Assembly: GCF_016862075.1 (NCBI RefSeq)
Contig: NZ_BOMG01000125.1
Location: 1 to 51,476, forward strand
Length of the DNA: 51,476 bases
Direction of reading: 5' to 3'
Origin: Actinoplanes couchii
GTDB lineage: Bacteria > Actinomycetota > Actinomycetes > Mycobacteriales > Micromonosporaceae
The position numbers were made by a program, and so were the translations under genes. Each line of letters starts with the position of its first letter. Position 1 is the stretch's first letter. Shown piece after piece: positions 7,914 through 16,838 of the stretch. The notes under the pieces are model-generated. The model was not told the origin of the DNA. It worked only from the letters and a program-made list of their open reading frames with translations, and searched no databases.

Positions 7914-10900
7914 GGGGCGACCCACCGGCGCTCGATGGTGACCCGGGTGCCGGTCGACGTGGCGGTGACCTTCACCTCGCCGTACGCGTTCATCAGGATC
8001 GCGCCCCGCCCGCGGTCCCGGGCCGGTGGACGGGCCCGCCAGCCGCCGAAGTCCTGGATCTCGACCCGCAGCAGACCACCGGCGGCCAGCATCCGCACGT
8101 GCACCTCGGGCCGGCTGGGCTGCTGGGCGTGTTCGACCGCGTTGTTGATCGCCTCGGTGACGGCCACCTGCAGGTCGTACCGCAGATCGGCGTCCACCTC
8201 GTCGGGCAGGGTGGCCTGCAGATCCCGCCGGGCCGCCGACGACGCTCCGGCCGCCAGCGGATAGACCCAGGTGACGTCCAGATCGGGCAGCTCGGTGTCG
8301 GCCGGCCCGGCGACCTCCGGCCCGCGCCGGATCGTGACGGCGGCGTTGTCACCGGAGTAGAGCACCAGCTGTTCGCCGTGCCCGAGCAGGTCACCGGCGA
8401 GGCTCCGGGTGGGCGTGCCGGGCGGCCCCACGTGCGCGGGCCCCGGATGCCCGTGGCCGGCCCACGCGAACCGGCCGGTCGGCGGCTCCACGGTTACGAT
8501 CATCAGGGTGGCCGGCAGGGAGTCCGGCGGCGTGGGGAAGAACCGGTTGACCAGGCGGGCGGGGGAGGACTCCTCGACGGCGTACGCCCGGACCGCGGCC
8601 CGCAACAGCTCCGCGGTGACCACGGCGCCGAGCCCGTGCCCGATCGTCTCGCCGACACTGAGCAGCAGTTCGCCGTCGCCGGTGACACCGATGTCGGTCC
8701 AGCCGCCGGCCCGGGGCGGCGCCAGGTGCAGCTCCCACCCCTCCGGCACCGGCGCGTGCTGGTCGTGCCCGGCCTGCCTGTCGTTCTGCGCGATCAGGGC
8801 GAGCACGTCCGCGGCCGCGGCGAGGAACGCCCCGGTCGCGGTGGTCGGCTCGTCGATCCACAGCTTGATCTCGCCGCGCCGGAACCCGGCCGGGGATCCG
8901 CCGATCTCGGCCCGCAGCAGGTCACCGGTGGTCTCGTCGGTGGACACGCTGCTGAACGACAGTGGTTTCGACCCGCGGTCCAGGACGGTGACCGCGGCGG
9001 ACCCGCCGGTGATCGCCCGGACCAGATCGGTGGCCAGGTGGAACGCCTGCTCCAGCTCCCAGCCGGTGGAGATCAGCTCGACGGCGCCGGCCGGGGCGGG
9101 CGCCGGACCGGAGTCGGTGGACCGCAGGTTCGCCAGTTTCAGCGTGCCGCGGATCCGGGCGATCAGCTCCCGCGCGCCGAACGGCTTGACCACGTAGTCG
9201 TCGGCGCCGGCCGACAGGCCCTCGACCCCGGCCTCCTGCCCGGCCCGCGCGGACAGCATCACGATCGGCAGGGTCCGGGTGGACTCGTCCGTACGCAGGC
9301 GGCGGACCAGGGCGAACCCGTCCAGCCGGGGCATCATCACGTCGGTGATCAGCAGGTCCGGGCGGGACCGGCGGATAGCGTGCAGCGCGGCCTCGCCGTC
9401 GCCGACCGTCTCCACCCGCCAGTTCTCCGCGGTCAGCAACCGGGCCAGGTACGAGCGCATGTCGGCGTTGTCGTCGGCCACCAGGATCCGCACGACCCCG
9501 ATCCCGGCGACCTCCGGCTCCTGATCGGGATCGGTCCAGCCACCGGCGACCGCGGCGGCGGCCTCGGCGGCCGGCATCTGCTCCGGGAGCGGCTGCTCCT
9601 CGGCGGCGGTGACCGGGGTGAGCGCGGCCCACGGCAGCGCCACCGTGAACGTCGTCCCCTCGCCGGACACGCTGGCCACCGACACGTCGCCACCGGCCAG
9701 CCGGGTCAGCTCACGGACCAGTGCCAGCCCGATCCCGGTGCCCTCGTGGCTGCGGGCCCGGGTACCCCGGACCCGGTGGAATCTCTCGAACAGCCGCGGC
9801 AACTCCTCGTCGTCGATGCCGATCCCGGTGTCGCTGACCAGCAGCCGGACCTCGGTCAGATCGGACTCCAGGAGCACCCGGATCTCGCCGGTGAAGGTGA
9901 ACTTCAGCGCGTTGGAGATCAGATTGGTGACGATCTTCTCCCAGTGGCCGGGGTCCACGGCGACCGGCCGGGGCAGCGGCGGGCAGTAGACGACCAGCCG
10001 CAGCCCGGTGCGTTCCACGGCGGCCCGGAACACCCCGGCCAGCTCGCCGGTGAACCGGGCCAGATCCAGCGCCCGCGGCTCGGTGACGGCCTGCCCGGAG
10101 CCGGTCCCGGCGAAAGTCAGCAGCTCGTTGACCAGGGTGAGCAGCCGGTTGGCGTTGCGCAACGCGGTGTCGGCCCGGGCTCGCTGCGCTTCGCCGAGGG
10201 GATCGTCGTGGTCGGCAAGGGCGTCCGCCAGCGGCGCCAGCATCAACGTCAGCGGGGTACGGAACTCGTGGCTGACGTTGGTGAAGAAGTCGGTCTTCAC
10301 CCGGTCGAGTTCGGCCAGAGCCGCCGCCCGGTCGCGTTCCTCCTGATAGGCGCGCTCGTTGCCGACCGCCACCGCGAACTGCTGGGCCAGCAGCTGCAGG
10401 AACGACCGGTAGCCGTCGTCGAGCGGCCGGCTGGGGCTGATCCCGGAGACCAGCACCCCGAGGGGCCGGGCCGGATCCGCCGACGGCAACGGCTGGGCCA
10501 GCGCCGTACCCACCGGATCCTGCCAGGCGCCGCCGTGGACGGTGAGCAGCTCGCCGGCCCGGACCGTCGCCGGCGTCCCGCTCTCGGCCGCCGTCCGCAG
10601 CCGCCACGGATCGTCGTCGTCACCACCGAGGGTGACGGTCTCCGGCAGGGCCCGCTCGTCCGCGCCGACCATCGCCACCCGGCGCAGCATGCCGCCGTCG
10701 GTGAGGTAGACGGCGGCGAACGGCACGTCGGCCGGGCGCGCGCCGATGACGTCGCACAGGTCGACGACCACCCGGTCGGCACCGGCCCCGCCCATGGCAG
10801 GTGCCGTCAGGTCGCGCAGCAGCCGCAGCCGCCGTTCGCCGACGACCTGCTCGGTGACCTCGCTGCACACGGTCAGGACCCCGGCGGTGTTGCCGTTGTC

Positions 10901-11317
10901 GTCCCGGACCGGGGCGTGCGAGACGCTGAAGTACGCCTCCTCGTGGTACCCGGCCCGGTTCAGCGGCAGGCACAGGGCGGGCACCCAGCTGGCGATCCCG
11001 GTGGTGACCGCCTCGCGGATCAGCGGCTCCAGCACGTCCCAGCCCTCGGCCAGGGTGATCCGCACGTCGCGCCCGAGGGCGGCGGGGTGTTTGTCGCCGA
11101 TCAGCGCCGAGTACGCGTCGTTGTAGAGCTGGATCAGCTCCGGCCCCCACAGCAGCAGCATCGGGTAGCGCGAGGACAGCACGATCCGGACGGCCGACCG
11201 CAGGCTGTGCGGCCACCACACGACCGGGCCGAGAGCGGTCGCCGACCAGTCCAGAGCACCCATCAGGCGCCCGGTCTCGCCTCCGCCGGCGAAGAGATCC
11301 TCGGGTGGGGTCGTCAC
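7880..11317 (-). CDS. Hybrid histidine kinase-receiver with SpoIIE-like and anti-sigma-like ATPase domains
   Basis: The 1145-residue protein begins at GTG 11315-11317. In order: PAS-like sensor (residues ~20-150), GAF-like region (~160-315), HisKA with NVSHEFRTPL (~340-355), HATPase_c with NLISNALKF (~467) and GIGID (~500), receiver with ITDVMMPRLDG (Asp near 658), SpoIIE/PP2C-like region (~860-1000), and a C-terminal RsbW-like HATPase with EAINNAVEHA (~1060). The SpoIIE metal motifs are altered: GGWTD where GDWYD is usual and GETIGHG where GDxxGHG is usual, so phosphatase activity is uncertain. No SpoIIAA-type antagonist is adjacent. It probably integrates phosphorelay and partner-switching signals (inference). 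Confidence 0.9.
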   Translation of the reverse strand: MTTPPEDLFAGGGETGRLMGALDWSATALGPVVWWPHSLRSAVRIVLSSRYPMLLLWGPELIQLYNDAYSALIGDKHPAALGRDVRITLAEGWDVLEPLIREAVTTGIASWVPALCLPLNRAGYHEEAYFSVSHAPVRDDNGNTAGVLTVCSEVTEQVVGERRLRLLRDLTAPAMGGAGADRVVVDLCDVIGARPADVPFAAVYLTDGGMLRRVAMVGADERALPETVTLGGDDDDPWRLRTAAESGTPATVRAGELLTVHGGAWQDPVGTALAQPLPSADPARPLGVLVSGISPSRPLDDGYRSFLQLLAQQFAVAVGNERAYQEERDRAAALAELDRVKTDFFTNVSHEFRTPLTLMLAPLADALADHDDPLGEAQRARADTALRNANRLLTLVNELLTFAGTGSGQAVTEPRALDLARFTGELAGVFRAAVERTGLRLVVYCPPLPRPVAVDPGHWEKIVTNLISNALKFTFTGEIRVLLESDLTEVRLLVSDTGIGIDDEELPRLFERFHRVRGTRARSHEGTGIGLALVRELTRLAGGDVSVASVSGEGTTFTVALPWAALTPVTAAEEQPLPEQMPAAEAAAAVAGGWTDPDQEPEVAGIGVVRILVADDNADMRSYLARLLTAENWRVETVGDGEAALHAIRRSRPDLLITDVMMPRLDGFALVRRLRTDESTRTLPIVMLSARAGQEAGVEGLSAGADDYVVKPFGARELIARIRGTLKLANLRSTDSGPAPAPAGAVELISTGWELEQAFHLATDLVRAITGGSAAVTVLDRGSKPLSFSSVSTDETTGDLLRAEIGGSPAGFRRGEIKLWIDEPTTATGAFLAAAADVLALIAQNDRQAGHDQHAPVPEGWELHLAPPRAGGWTDIGVTGDGELLLSVGETIGHGLGAVVTAELLRAAVRAYAVEESSPARLVNRFFPTPPDSLPATLMIVTVEPPTGRFAWAGHGHPGPAHVGPPGTPTRSLAGDLLGHGEQLVLYSGDNAAVTIRRGPEVAGPADTELPDLDVTWVYPLAAGASSAARRDLQATLPDEVDADLRYDLQVAVTEAINNAVEHAQQPSRPEVHVRMLAAGGLLRVEIQDFGGWRARPPARDRGRGAILMNAYGEVKVTATSTGTRVTIERRWVAPQPGGSTAISA

Positions 11318-11475
11318 ACCCGCTCACCACACAATTCTGGTCCGCGCACCTACTCGATCGGCGCTACCGTACCCCGTTCAACGTCGTCCATGCCCGGGCA
11401 ATGGGGTCAGCGGTGGCTGAAGCGCTCGGCAACGAGACCGGGTGGCTGCTGGACCCGGTCGGATCGCCGGCCGGG

Positions 11476-12069
11476 TCACGACACCGGCGTAGGCCCGTAC
11501 ACCAGGCGTTGAATCGCCTCGGCGATGTCCTGGACGGCGTCGTCCAGCTCGGCGTCGGAGGCGTTGGCCATCTGGGACCAGCGGGCGTCCCGGATCGCGC
11601 CGACCATCTCGGCCAGGCGGTTCGCCGGGATCGTCGTGGTGGCGGTGCCCAGCTGCTGGTCGCGGCTGATCTTCTCGGCGCAGCGCTCGTCGTGGCGGGC
11701 GGTGACCCGGGCGTTGAACTCGCGCACCTCCGCCGTGCCCGGTGCGCACGACAGCACCCCGGCGTGCTCGCGCCACAGCTGGGCCGACGCCAGCAGCTGC
11801 TCGCGCAGCAGCACCGGGGACGGGCCGGTGCTGTCGAACCAGACGTGCGAGGCGCCCAGCACGTCCCAGAACCGGGCCATCAGCGCGGTCAGCACCGCCG
11901 CCTTGGTGCGGAAGTAGAAGTAGAACCCGGTCCGCGACAGGCCGGCCGCGCGGGCCAGGTCGTCGATGGTGACCGCGTCGTACGGCTGCTCGGCGAACAG
12001 GGTCCGGGCGGCGTCGAGGATCGCCGCCTCGCGCAGGTCGCCCTTGGACGGGCCGGTCCGCCGCTTCAT
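11476..12069 (-). CDS. TetR-family regulator of the divergent MFS gene
   Basis: This 197-residue TetR protein has an N-terminal HTH (ILDAARTLFAEQ, then TIDDLARAAGLSRTGFYFYF) and a longer C-terminal effector domain. ATG 12067-12069 is chosen because AAGGTGG lies 5 nt upstream; the frame extends through ATG 12087 to 12147, crossing the operator. It is divergent from an MFS exporter, a standard arrangement in which the TetR protein represses the pump until a ligand binds. Confidence 0.9.
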   Translation of the reverse strand: MKRRTGPSKGDLREAAILDAARTLFAEQPYDAVTIDDLARAAGLSRTGFYFYFRTKAAVLTALMARFWDVLGASHVWFDSTGPSPVLLREQLLASAQLWREHAGVLSCAPGTAEVREFNARVTARHDERCAEKISRDQQLGTATTTIPANRLAEMVGAIRDARWSQMANASDAELDDAVQDIAEAIQRLVYGPTPVS

Positions 12070-12130
12070 GATCGCCACCTTACCCATCTGAACCCCGGCA
12101 CCCCTGTGATTCTCGACGCCTGACCAAAAA

Positions 12131-12149
12131 ATTTGACGCCACGTCAATT
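12131..12149. promoter_or_regulatory. Candidate TetR operator between TetR and MFS genes
   Basis: atttgacg (12131-12138), spacer cca, cgtcaatt (12142-12149) is an inverted repeat with one mismatch; the core TTGACG-cca-CGTCAA is perfect. It lies in the 92 bp between the divergent starts and its left arm resembles a -35 box for the MFS gene, so repressor binding would block the polymerase. The -10 (perhaps tagcat around 12158-12163) is less certain. Confidence 0.6.
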
Positions 12150-12161
12150 CTACGGCTTAGC

Positions 12162-13556
12162 ATGACGCACATGAACCCGCCCCCGCGGCCGACGATGCTG
12201 CTGATCGCAGCCGCGGCCAGCAGCTTCCTGCTGTCGATGATCCAGTCCATCCCGGTCCCGGTGCTCCCGCAGATCGCCCACCAGCTCGGCGTCGACGCCA
12301 CCACGGCCGGCTGGGTCACCACCTCCACGCTGCTCGCCGCGTCCGCGTGCACCCCGCTGCTGGGCCGGCTCGGGCACGTCTACGGCATCAAGCCGGTGTT
12401 CATCGCCGCCCTGCTGATCACCCTGGTGGGCAGCGTCATCACGGCCACCGTGCACGACATCGGCTGGCTGATCTTCGGCCGGGTGCTGCAGGGCGCGAGC
12501 ATGGGCCTGTTCCCGCTCGGCATCAGCCTGCTCCGGCACGAGCTGCCGGCCGCACGGCTCACCGGCAGCATGGCGATCGTCGCGTCCACCCTCGGTGTCG
12601 GCGGCGGGGTCGCCCTGGTCGCGGCCGGGCTGCTCGCCCAGGGCGACGGCGACTACCGGCGGGCGTTCGCGGTGTCGGTGGTGGTCGGCCTGATCGCCCT
12701 GGCGCTGGCGTGCACGCTGCCCCGGCGCCCCGGTGGCGGCGGGCGCGTCGACTGGACGGGTGCCGCGGTCCTGTCGGCCGGCCTGATCAGCCTTCTGCTG
12801 CCGATCTCACAGGGCCATTCCTGGGGCTGGACCTCTCCCGGCGTACTCGGCCTCTTCGTGGTCGCCGTGCTGATTTTGACCGGTTTTCTGCTTTTCGAGC
12901 GGCGGACCGCCGCGCCGCTGGTGTCGGTCACGCTGCTGAGTCACCGCCCGGTTCTGGTCACGAATCTGGCGGCGATGGCTGTCGGTTTCGCCATGTTCGC
13001 CACCAACCTCGCCACCAGTTATCTGGTGCAGATCCCGCGGGAGACCGCCGGTTTCGGATTCGGTGCCTCGGTGCTGGAGACCAGCATCGTTTTCCTGCTG
13101 CCCGGCGCCGCTGTCAGCATCATCGTCGGACCGCTCTCCGGTCGCCTCGTGAACCGGATCGGCGCCCGTCTGGTACTGGTCATCGCCTGCGTGACGTCGG
13201 CGTCGAGTTCGATCTCGCTCGCCGTCGCGCATCAGGGACGGGCCGAGGTGATCGTCGCGTTCGTGCTGCTGAGCTGTGGCACCGCGATGGCCTATGCCGC
13301 GATGCCGGCCCTGCTGATCAGTCACGTCGACCCGCACGACACGAGCATCGCCAACTCGATCAACTCGATCATGCGGACCATCGGGGGGACGGTCGGCAGC
13401 GCTCTGGTCATCACGATCCTCTCCGTGCCGACCCAGAGCGCGTTCCGGATCAGCTACGTGATGAGCGCGGTGGTCTTCGCCGCCGGCGCCGCCATGGTCC
13501 TGCTGCTGATCCGCCGCCCCGCCCCGGTGCCGGAGCCGGTTCTCGCCCAGGCATAG
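12162..13556 (+). CDS. MFS drug-efflux transporter (DHA2-like)
   Basis: The 464-residue protein is predicted to have about 13-14 membrane helices throughout, with a motif-A-like LGRLGHVYGIK in the first cytoplasmic loop (~residues 63-73). The length fits the 14-helix DHA2 drug:H+ antiporter group. Neither ATG 12162 nor ATG 12171 has a Shine-Dalgarno sequence; a transcript starting near 12170 would make the second ATG leaderless. It probably exports toxic small molecules, controlled by the divergent TetR. Confidence 0.88.
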   Translation: MTHMNPPPRPTMLLIAAAASSFLLSMIQSIPVPVLPQIAHQLGVDATTAGWVTTSTLLAASACTPLLGRLGHVYGIKPVFIAALLITLVGSVITATVHDIGWLIFGRVLQGASMGLFPLGISLLRHELPAARLTGSMAIVASTLGVGGGVALVAAGLLAQGDGDYRRAFAVSVVVGLIALALACTLPRRPGGGGRVDWTGAAVLSAGLISLLLPISQGHSWGWTSPGVLGLFVVAVLILTGFLLFERRTAAPLVSVTLLSHRPVLVTNLAAMAVGFAMFATNLATSYLVQIPRETAGFGFGASVLETSIVFLLPGAAVSIIVGPLSGRLVNRIGARLVLVIACVTSASSSISLAVAHQGRAEVIVAFVLLSCGTAMAYAAMPALLISHVDPHDTSIANSINSIMRTIGGTVGSALVITILSVPTQSAFRISYVMSAVVFAAGAAMVLLLIRRPAPVPEPVLAQA

Positions 13557-13570
13557 ATGATTTACCATGT

Positions 13571-13584
13571 CGGGAGCGCTCCCA
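13571..13584. promoter_or_regulatory. CebR-like operator before the cellulase
   Basis: cgggagcgctccca differs at one position from TGGGAGCGCTCCCA, the operator of the LacI-family cellulose-utilisation repressor CebR of Streptomyces (CelR of Thermobifida). The inner 12 bp (13572-13583) are a perfect palindrome. It lies 63 bp before the endoglucanase start, the usual position, and suggests induction by cellobiose or cello-oligosaccharides. Confidence 0.85.
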
Positions 13585-13646
13585 AAAGTTCGGTCCCATC
13601 CCCGAAACCCGGGACCGGCCTCGACCCCCGACGAGAGGGAACATCG

Positions 13647-15230
13647 ATGACGTCCACCCCGCGGAAGGCCGGGCTCGCGATTCTCGCGGCCGCCCTGGCC
13701 TTCACCGGAGCCCTGTACGGCGTGACGAGGCCGGCCGCCGCCGACGTCGTGGCCGACCTGAACGCCACCCAGCTGGTCGCCGACATGGGCGCCGGCTGGA
13801 ACCTGGGCAACCAGCTGGAGGCCAGCAACAACGGCGTGCCCAGCGAGACGGCCTGGGGAAATCCGACCATCACCCAGGCCCTGATCGACCGGGTGGCCGC
13901 CTCCGGCTTCAAGACCATCCGGATTCCGGTCGCCTATCTGAACCACATCGGCGCGGCCCCGAACTACACGGTCAGCGCGGCGTGGCTGACGCGGATCAAA
14001 CAGGTCGTCGATTACGCGTACGGCAAAGGGCTCTATGTTCTGATCAACATGCACGGCGACGGGTACAAGTCCGTCGCCGGTTCCTGGCTGATCTGTGACG
14101 CGTCCTCGCAGACCACCATCCAGGCCAAGTACCAGAAGGTCTGGCAGCAGGTGGCGACGCAGTTCGCCGGCTACAGCGAGAAACTGATCTTCGAGTCGAT
14201 GAACGAGAACTTCGACGGCCAGTACGGCAACCCGACCCAGCCGTGCTACTCGAACATCAACGCGTACAACCAGATCTTCGTCAACACCGTCCGGCAGACC
14301 GGCGGCACCAACGCCTCGCGCTGGCTGCTGGTGCCCGGCTGGAACACCAACATCGACTACACCGCGGGCAATTACGGCTTCGTCATCCCGACCGATCAGT
14401 ACCGGTCATCGACGATCCCGGCGGCCGAGCAGCGCCTGATGATCTCGGTGCACTACTACGACCCCTGGGACTTCAGCGGCACCGAGGACGGCACCATCAC
14501 CCAATGGGGCGCGGCCGCCACCAACCCGGCGAAGAAGTCGACGTGGGGCCAAGAGGACTTCATGGACGGCCAGCTGAAGAAGATGTACGACACCTTCGTC
14601 ACGCGCGGTTACCCGGTCTTCGTCGGTGAGTACGGTTCGATCGACAAGACGACGTACGACTCGGCCAGCAACACGTACCGGGCGAACTACGCGCGGGCCC
14701 TGGTGTCGACCGCGAAGAAGTACGGCGCGGCCACCGCGTACTGGGACAACGGCTGGAACGGCCAGCACGGGTTCGGCCTGTTCGACCGCAGCAACAACAC
14801 GGTCACCCAGCAGGGCATCATCAACGCGATCATGGCCGGGGTCGGCACCACGCCCACGTCGCCGTCACCGTCGGTGCCCACGTCGCCGTCGCCGTCACCG
14901 TCGACCAACCCCGGCACCGGCGCGTGCCGTGTCACCAGCGCGGTCAACGCCTGGAACACCGGGCTGACCAACACGCTCACCGTCACCAACACCGGGACCA
15001 CCGCGATCAACGGGTGGACGCTGGCGTTCACGCTGCCCAGCGGCCAGACGATCACGTCCGGGTGGAGCGCCACCTACTCGCCGTCCAGCGGTGCGGTGAG
15101 CGCGGTCAACGCCAGTTACAACGGCGCGGTCGCGGCCGGCGGCTCGGTGTCGATCGGCTACCAGGCCACCCACACCGGCAACTCGGCGGCCCCGACCGGC
15201 TTCAAGCTGAACGGCGCCACCTGTAGCTGA
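13647..15230 (+). CDS. Secreted GH5 endoglucanase with CBM2 cellulose-binding module
   Basis: The 527-residue protein starts at ATG 13647 behind an AGAGGGA ribosome site. Residues 1-~36 are a signal peptide ending in AAA. The catalytic GH5 domain (~40-405) has the acid/base Glu187 (FESMNEN) and nucleophile Glu328 (FVGEYGS). A Ser/Pro/Thr linker (TSPSPSVPTSPSPSPS) leads to a family 2 carbohydrate-binding module (~430-527) bounded by Cys in GACRV and GATCS. It hydrolyses beta-1,4-glucan outside the cell. The CebR-like operator upstream supports cellulose-responsive expression. Confidence 0.96.
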   Translation: MTSTPRKAGLAILAAALAFTGALYGVTRPAAADVVADLNATQLVADMGAGWNLGNQLEASNNGVPSETAWGNPTITQALIDRVAASGFKTIRIPVAYLNHIGAAPNYTVSAAWLTRIKQVVDYAYGKGLYVLINMHGDGYKSVAGSWLICDASSQTTIQAKYQKVWQQVATQFAGYSEKLIFESMNENFDGQYGNPTQPCYSNINAYNQIFVNTVRQTGGTNASRWLLVPGWNTNIDYTAGNYGFVIPTDQYRSSTIPAAEQRLMISVHYYDPWDFSGTEDGTITQWGAAATNPAKKSTWGQEDFMDGQLKKMYDTFVTRGYPVFVGEYGSIDKTTYDSASNTYRANYARALVSTAKKYGAATAYWDNGWNGQHGFGLFDRSNNTVTQQGIINAIMAGVGTTPTSPSPSVPTSPSPSPSTNPGTGACRVTSAVNAWNTGLTNTLTVTNTGTTAINGWTLAFTLPSGQTITSGWSATYSPSSGAVSAVNASYNGAVAAGGSVSIGYQATHTGNSAAPTGFKLNGATCS

Positions 15231-15263
15231 TCCTCGGGGTTCTGATCGTTTTGAGACAGGGCT

Positions 15264-15342
15264 GCGTTCGCTTTCAGCGGCGTGGCCCTGTCGGCCGTTT
15301 CCGTGGCGTTCGCTTTCAGCGGCGTGGCCCTGTCGGCCGTTT
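15264..15342. repeat. Two identical 37-bp direct repeats (42-bp period)
   Basis: A 37-bp block starting gcgttcgctttcagcgg is present without mismatch at 15264-15300 and 15306-15342, separated by 5 bp. It fills most of the gap between two convergent genes and its second copy ends exactly at the stop codon of the GNAT gene. Each unit has short GGCC inverted repeats, so a transcription-termination or mRNA-end role is possible but not shown. Confidence 0.9.
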
Positions 15343-16167
15343 TCAGGGTTGTGACCGTGCCGGCCGCCGGAAGTCGGTGGGCTCCGGCAGTCTTCGCATG
15401 CCGGCCGAGACGTAGGCGGCCACGGCGCCGACATTGCTGCTCGGGGTACACACGGTCACGCTGGACGCGCCCATCTCCCGCGGGGCGCTCGCCGCGGCCA
15501 GGGTGATCGCCCGCCCGTGCCCGAGCCGCCGGTGTTCCCGGTGCACACCCAGCGGCTCGATCAATCCCGGTCGCCCGGCCCCCGCCGGCCACACCGTAGT
15601 CGTGGCCACCGCGACACCCGCAAGGTCAAAACCGACAAGACATTTCGCTTTCCGGTACGGCGGGGCAGCAGCCATCGTCCGCCACCGCTCCGCGGAGAAC
15701 GTCGAGTTGTCAAAGCTGGCCCGCTGCACCGAAACCCGATCAGTGACGGACTGCTCGCCGACGACCTCGATCCGCAGCCCGCAGTCCTCCACCGGCTGAC
15801 TCAGATCCCGCACCAGCGGAGACCACGCGTCCCCATCCGTCCAGCCGCGTCGCCTCAACAGCCCCCGAAAGGCGTCCCCGAAACGCGCCTCGACGACGGT
15901 CGTACCGTCCCGTTCCAGGTCGTCCAGCAGCCGAGCGGCGAACCCTTCGTCGTCACCGACCTCCGGGTCGATCCCCATCCGCACCAGCCCCGGGCCATCG
16001 ATCAGCCCCACCGCCAGGATCCGATCATTCGCGGTCCACACCCGGAGGGCATCGGTCAGTGCCCGCGTCCCGAAACTCCAGTTCCACCCCAGGTCACCCG
16101 GATGAAGCTGAACCGGCATCCCCGGCCGCTGCCACCCCGCCACCGCGTCGACAACCGCATCCAGCAT
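15343..16167 (-). CDS. GNAT-family N-acetyltransferase
   Basis: The 274-residue protein is about twice the size of one GNAT domain. The C-terminal half has a clear acetyl-CoA site: IEPLGVHREHRRLGHGRAI (motif A, Q/RxxGxG/A type) and a late AAYVSAGM motif B. The N-terminal half may be a degenerate GNAT copy. Acyl acceptor unknown. The stop abuts a 37-bp direct repeat. Confidence 0.85.
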   Translation of the reverse strand: MLDAVVDAVAGWQRPGMPVQLHPGDLGWNWSFGTRALTDALRVWTANDRILAVGLIDGPGLVRMGIDPEVGDDEGFAARLLDDLERDGTTVVEARFGDAFRGLLRRRGWTDGDAWSPLVRDLSQPVEDCGLRIEVVGEQSVTDRVSVQRASFDNSTFSAERWRTMAAAPPYRKAKCLVGFDLAGVAVATTTVWPAGAGRPGLIEPLGVHREHRRLGHGRAITLAAASAPREMGASSVTVCTPSSNVGAVAAYVSAGMRRLPEPTDFRRPARSQP

Positions 16168-16251
16168 CCTGACACCCCATCACACCTCGTGGCGTCGATC
16201 TACTGTGACCGCACATCCGCTCGGCGCCCGTTCCCCGGGATCAGGGCGGCG

Positions 16252-16578
16252 TCAGCGGTCCTGAAGGCGCTTGACCGCGTCGATGATCTGCTCATCGCTG
16301 GGTTCGGAAAGCCCCAGAAGAGTCACCAGTGTCGTCCGCAGATCCCCGGTAGGGCTGGCGGTGAACGCATCGAGCTTGAGCGCCAGCCCGTGAACCGCCG
16401 ATTCAACTTGACGCCGGTCGTACCCACGCAGAACAACGGTGAACGAGGCCCCCCGGAGTTTGTCCCGAGCCACCCGGCACCGAGCCCCGTCCCCACTGGC
16501 CAGAGCCTTCTCGGCCCGCTCAAGAGCCGAGTCGACTTCGTTCCGGTCATACCCCCGCAGTACCATCACAAAATCCAT
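16252..16578 (-). CDS. Small DivIVA-motif protein with two repeats
   Basis: ATG 16576-16578 begins a 108-residue product; a GTG six bases upstream is an alternative. Two copies of the DivIVA N-terminal signature occur: VMVLRGYDRNEVDSAL (residues ~4-19) and TVVLRGYDRRQVESAV (~52-67). In polar-growth proteins of actinobacteria this motif precedes a coiled coil; here no long coiled coil follows, only a short helical tail ending AVKRLQDR. It is probably cytoplasmic and may bind curved membrane or other DivIVA proteins (inference). The 260 bp upstream holds no evident gene. Confidence 0.75.
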   Translation of the reverse strand: MDFVMVLRGYDRNEVDSALERAEKALASGDGARCRVARDKLRGASFTVVLRGYDRRQVESAVHGLALKLDAFTASPTGDLRTTLVTLLGLSEPSDEQIIDAVKRLQDR

Positions 16579-16838
16579 AGCCGTCACTCTAAATTGACCT
16601 GGCAACCGCTTCAGAACCTTGCCTGGCTGGGGGGAGCCGGGGCCCTTGCGTATTGATTTTGGAAAGAAGATCCCGCTTTTGTACGGTCGTGATGACTCCA
16701 AACGCAAGAGGCGGGAATTGTCTTGTACGTAAGTGCGGCAGGTTGTCTGCGCCACCTGCAGAGCACACCTCGGCCCCCGCTCTGAGAGATCGCGGAACTC
16801 CCGGCATCGACGACAAAAGAGCGCCGGGTCGCCGGTGT

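Noticed and set aside
8099..11512. A 1137-codon open frame on the plus strand opposite the hybrid kinase
   Set aside because: The antisense composition is Gly/Arg/Pro/Gln-rich with no domains, and the opposite frame is a well-supported multi-domain protein; it is the usual high-GC shadow.
12347..14098. A 583-codon plus-strand frame across the MFS and cellulase genes
   Set aside because: It is a frame-shifted reading of two recognised genes and is Arg/Pro/Ala-rich; no domain is visible.
15230..15263. Terminator after the cellulase
   Set aside because: No stem with a T-tract could be built downstream of the stop.
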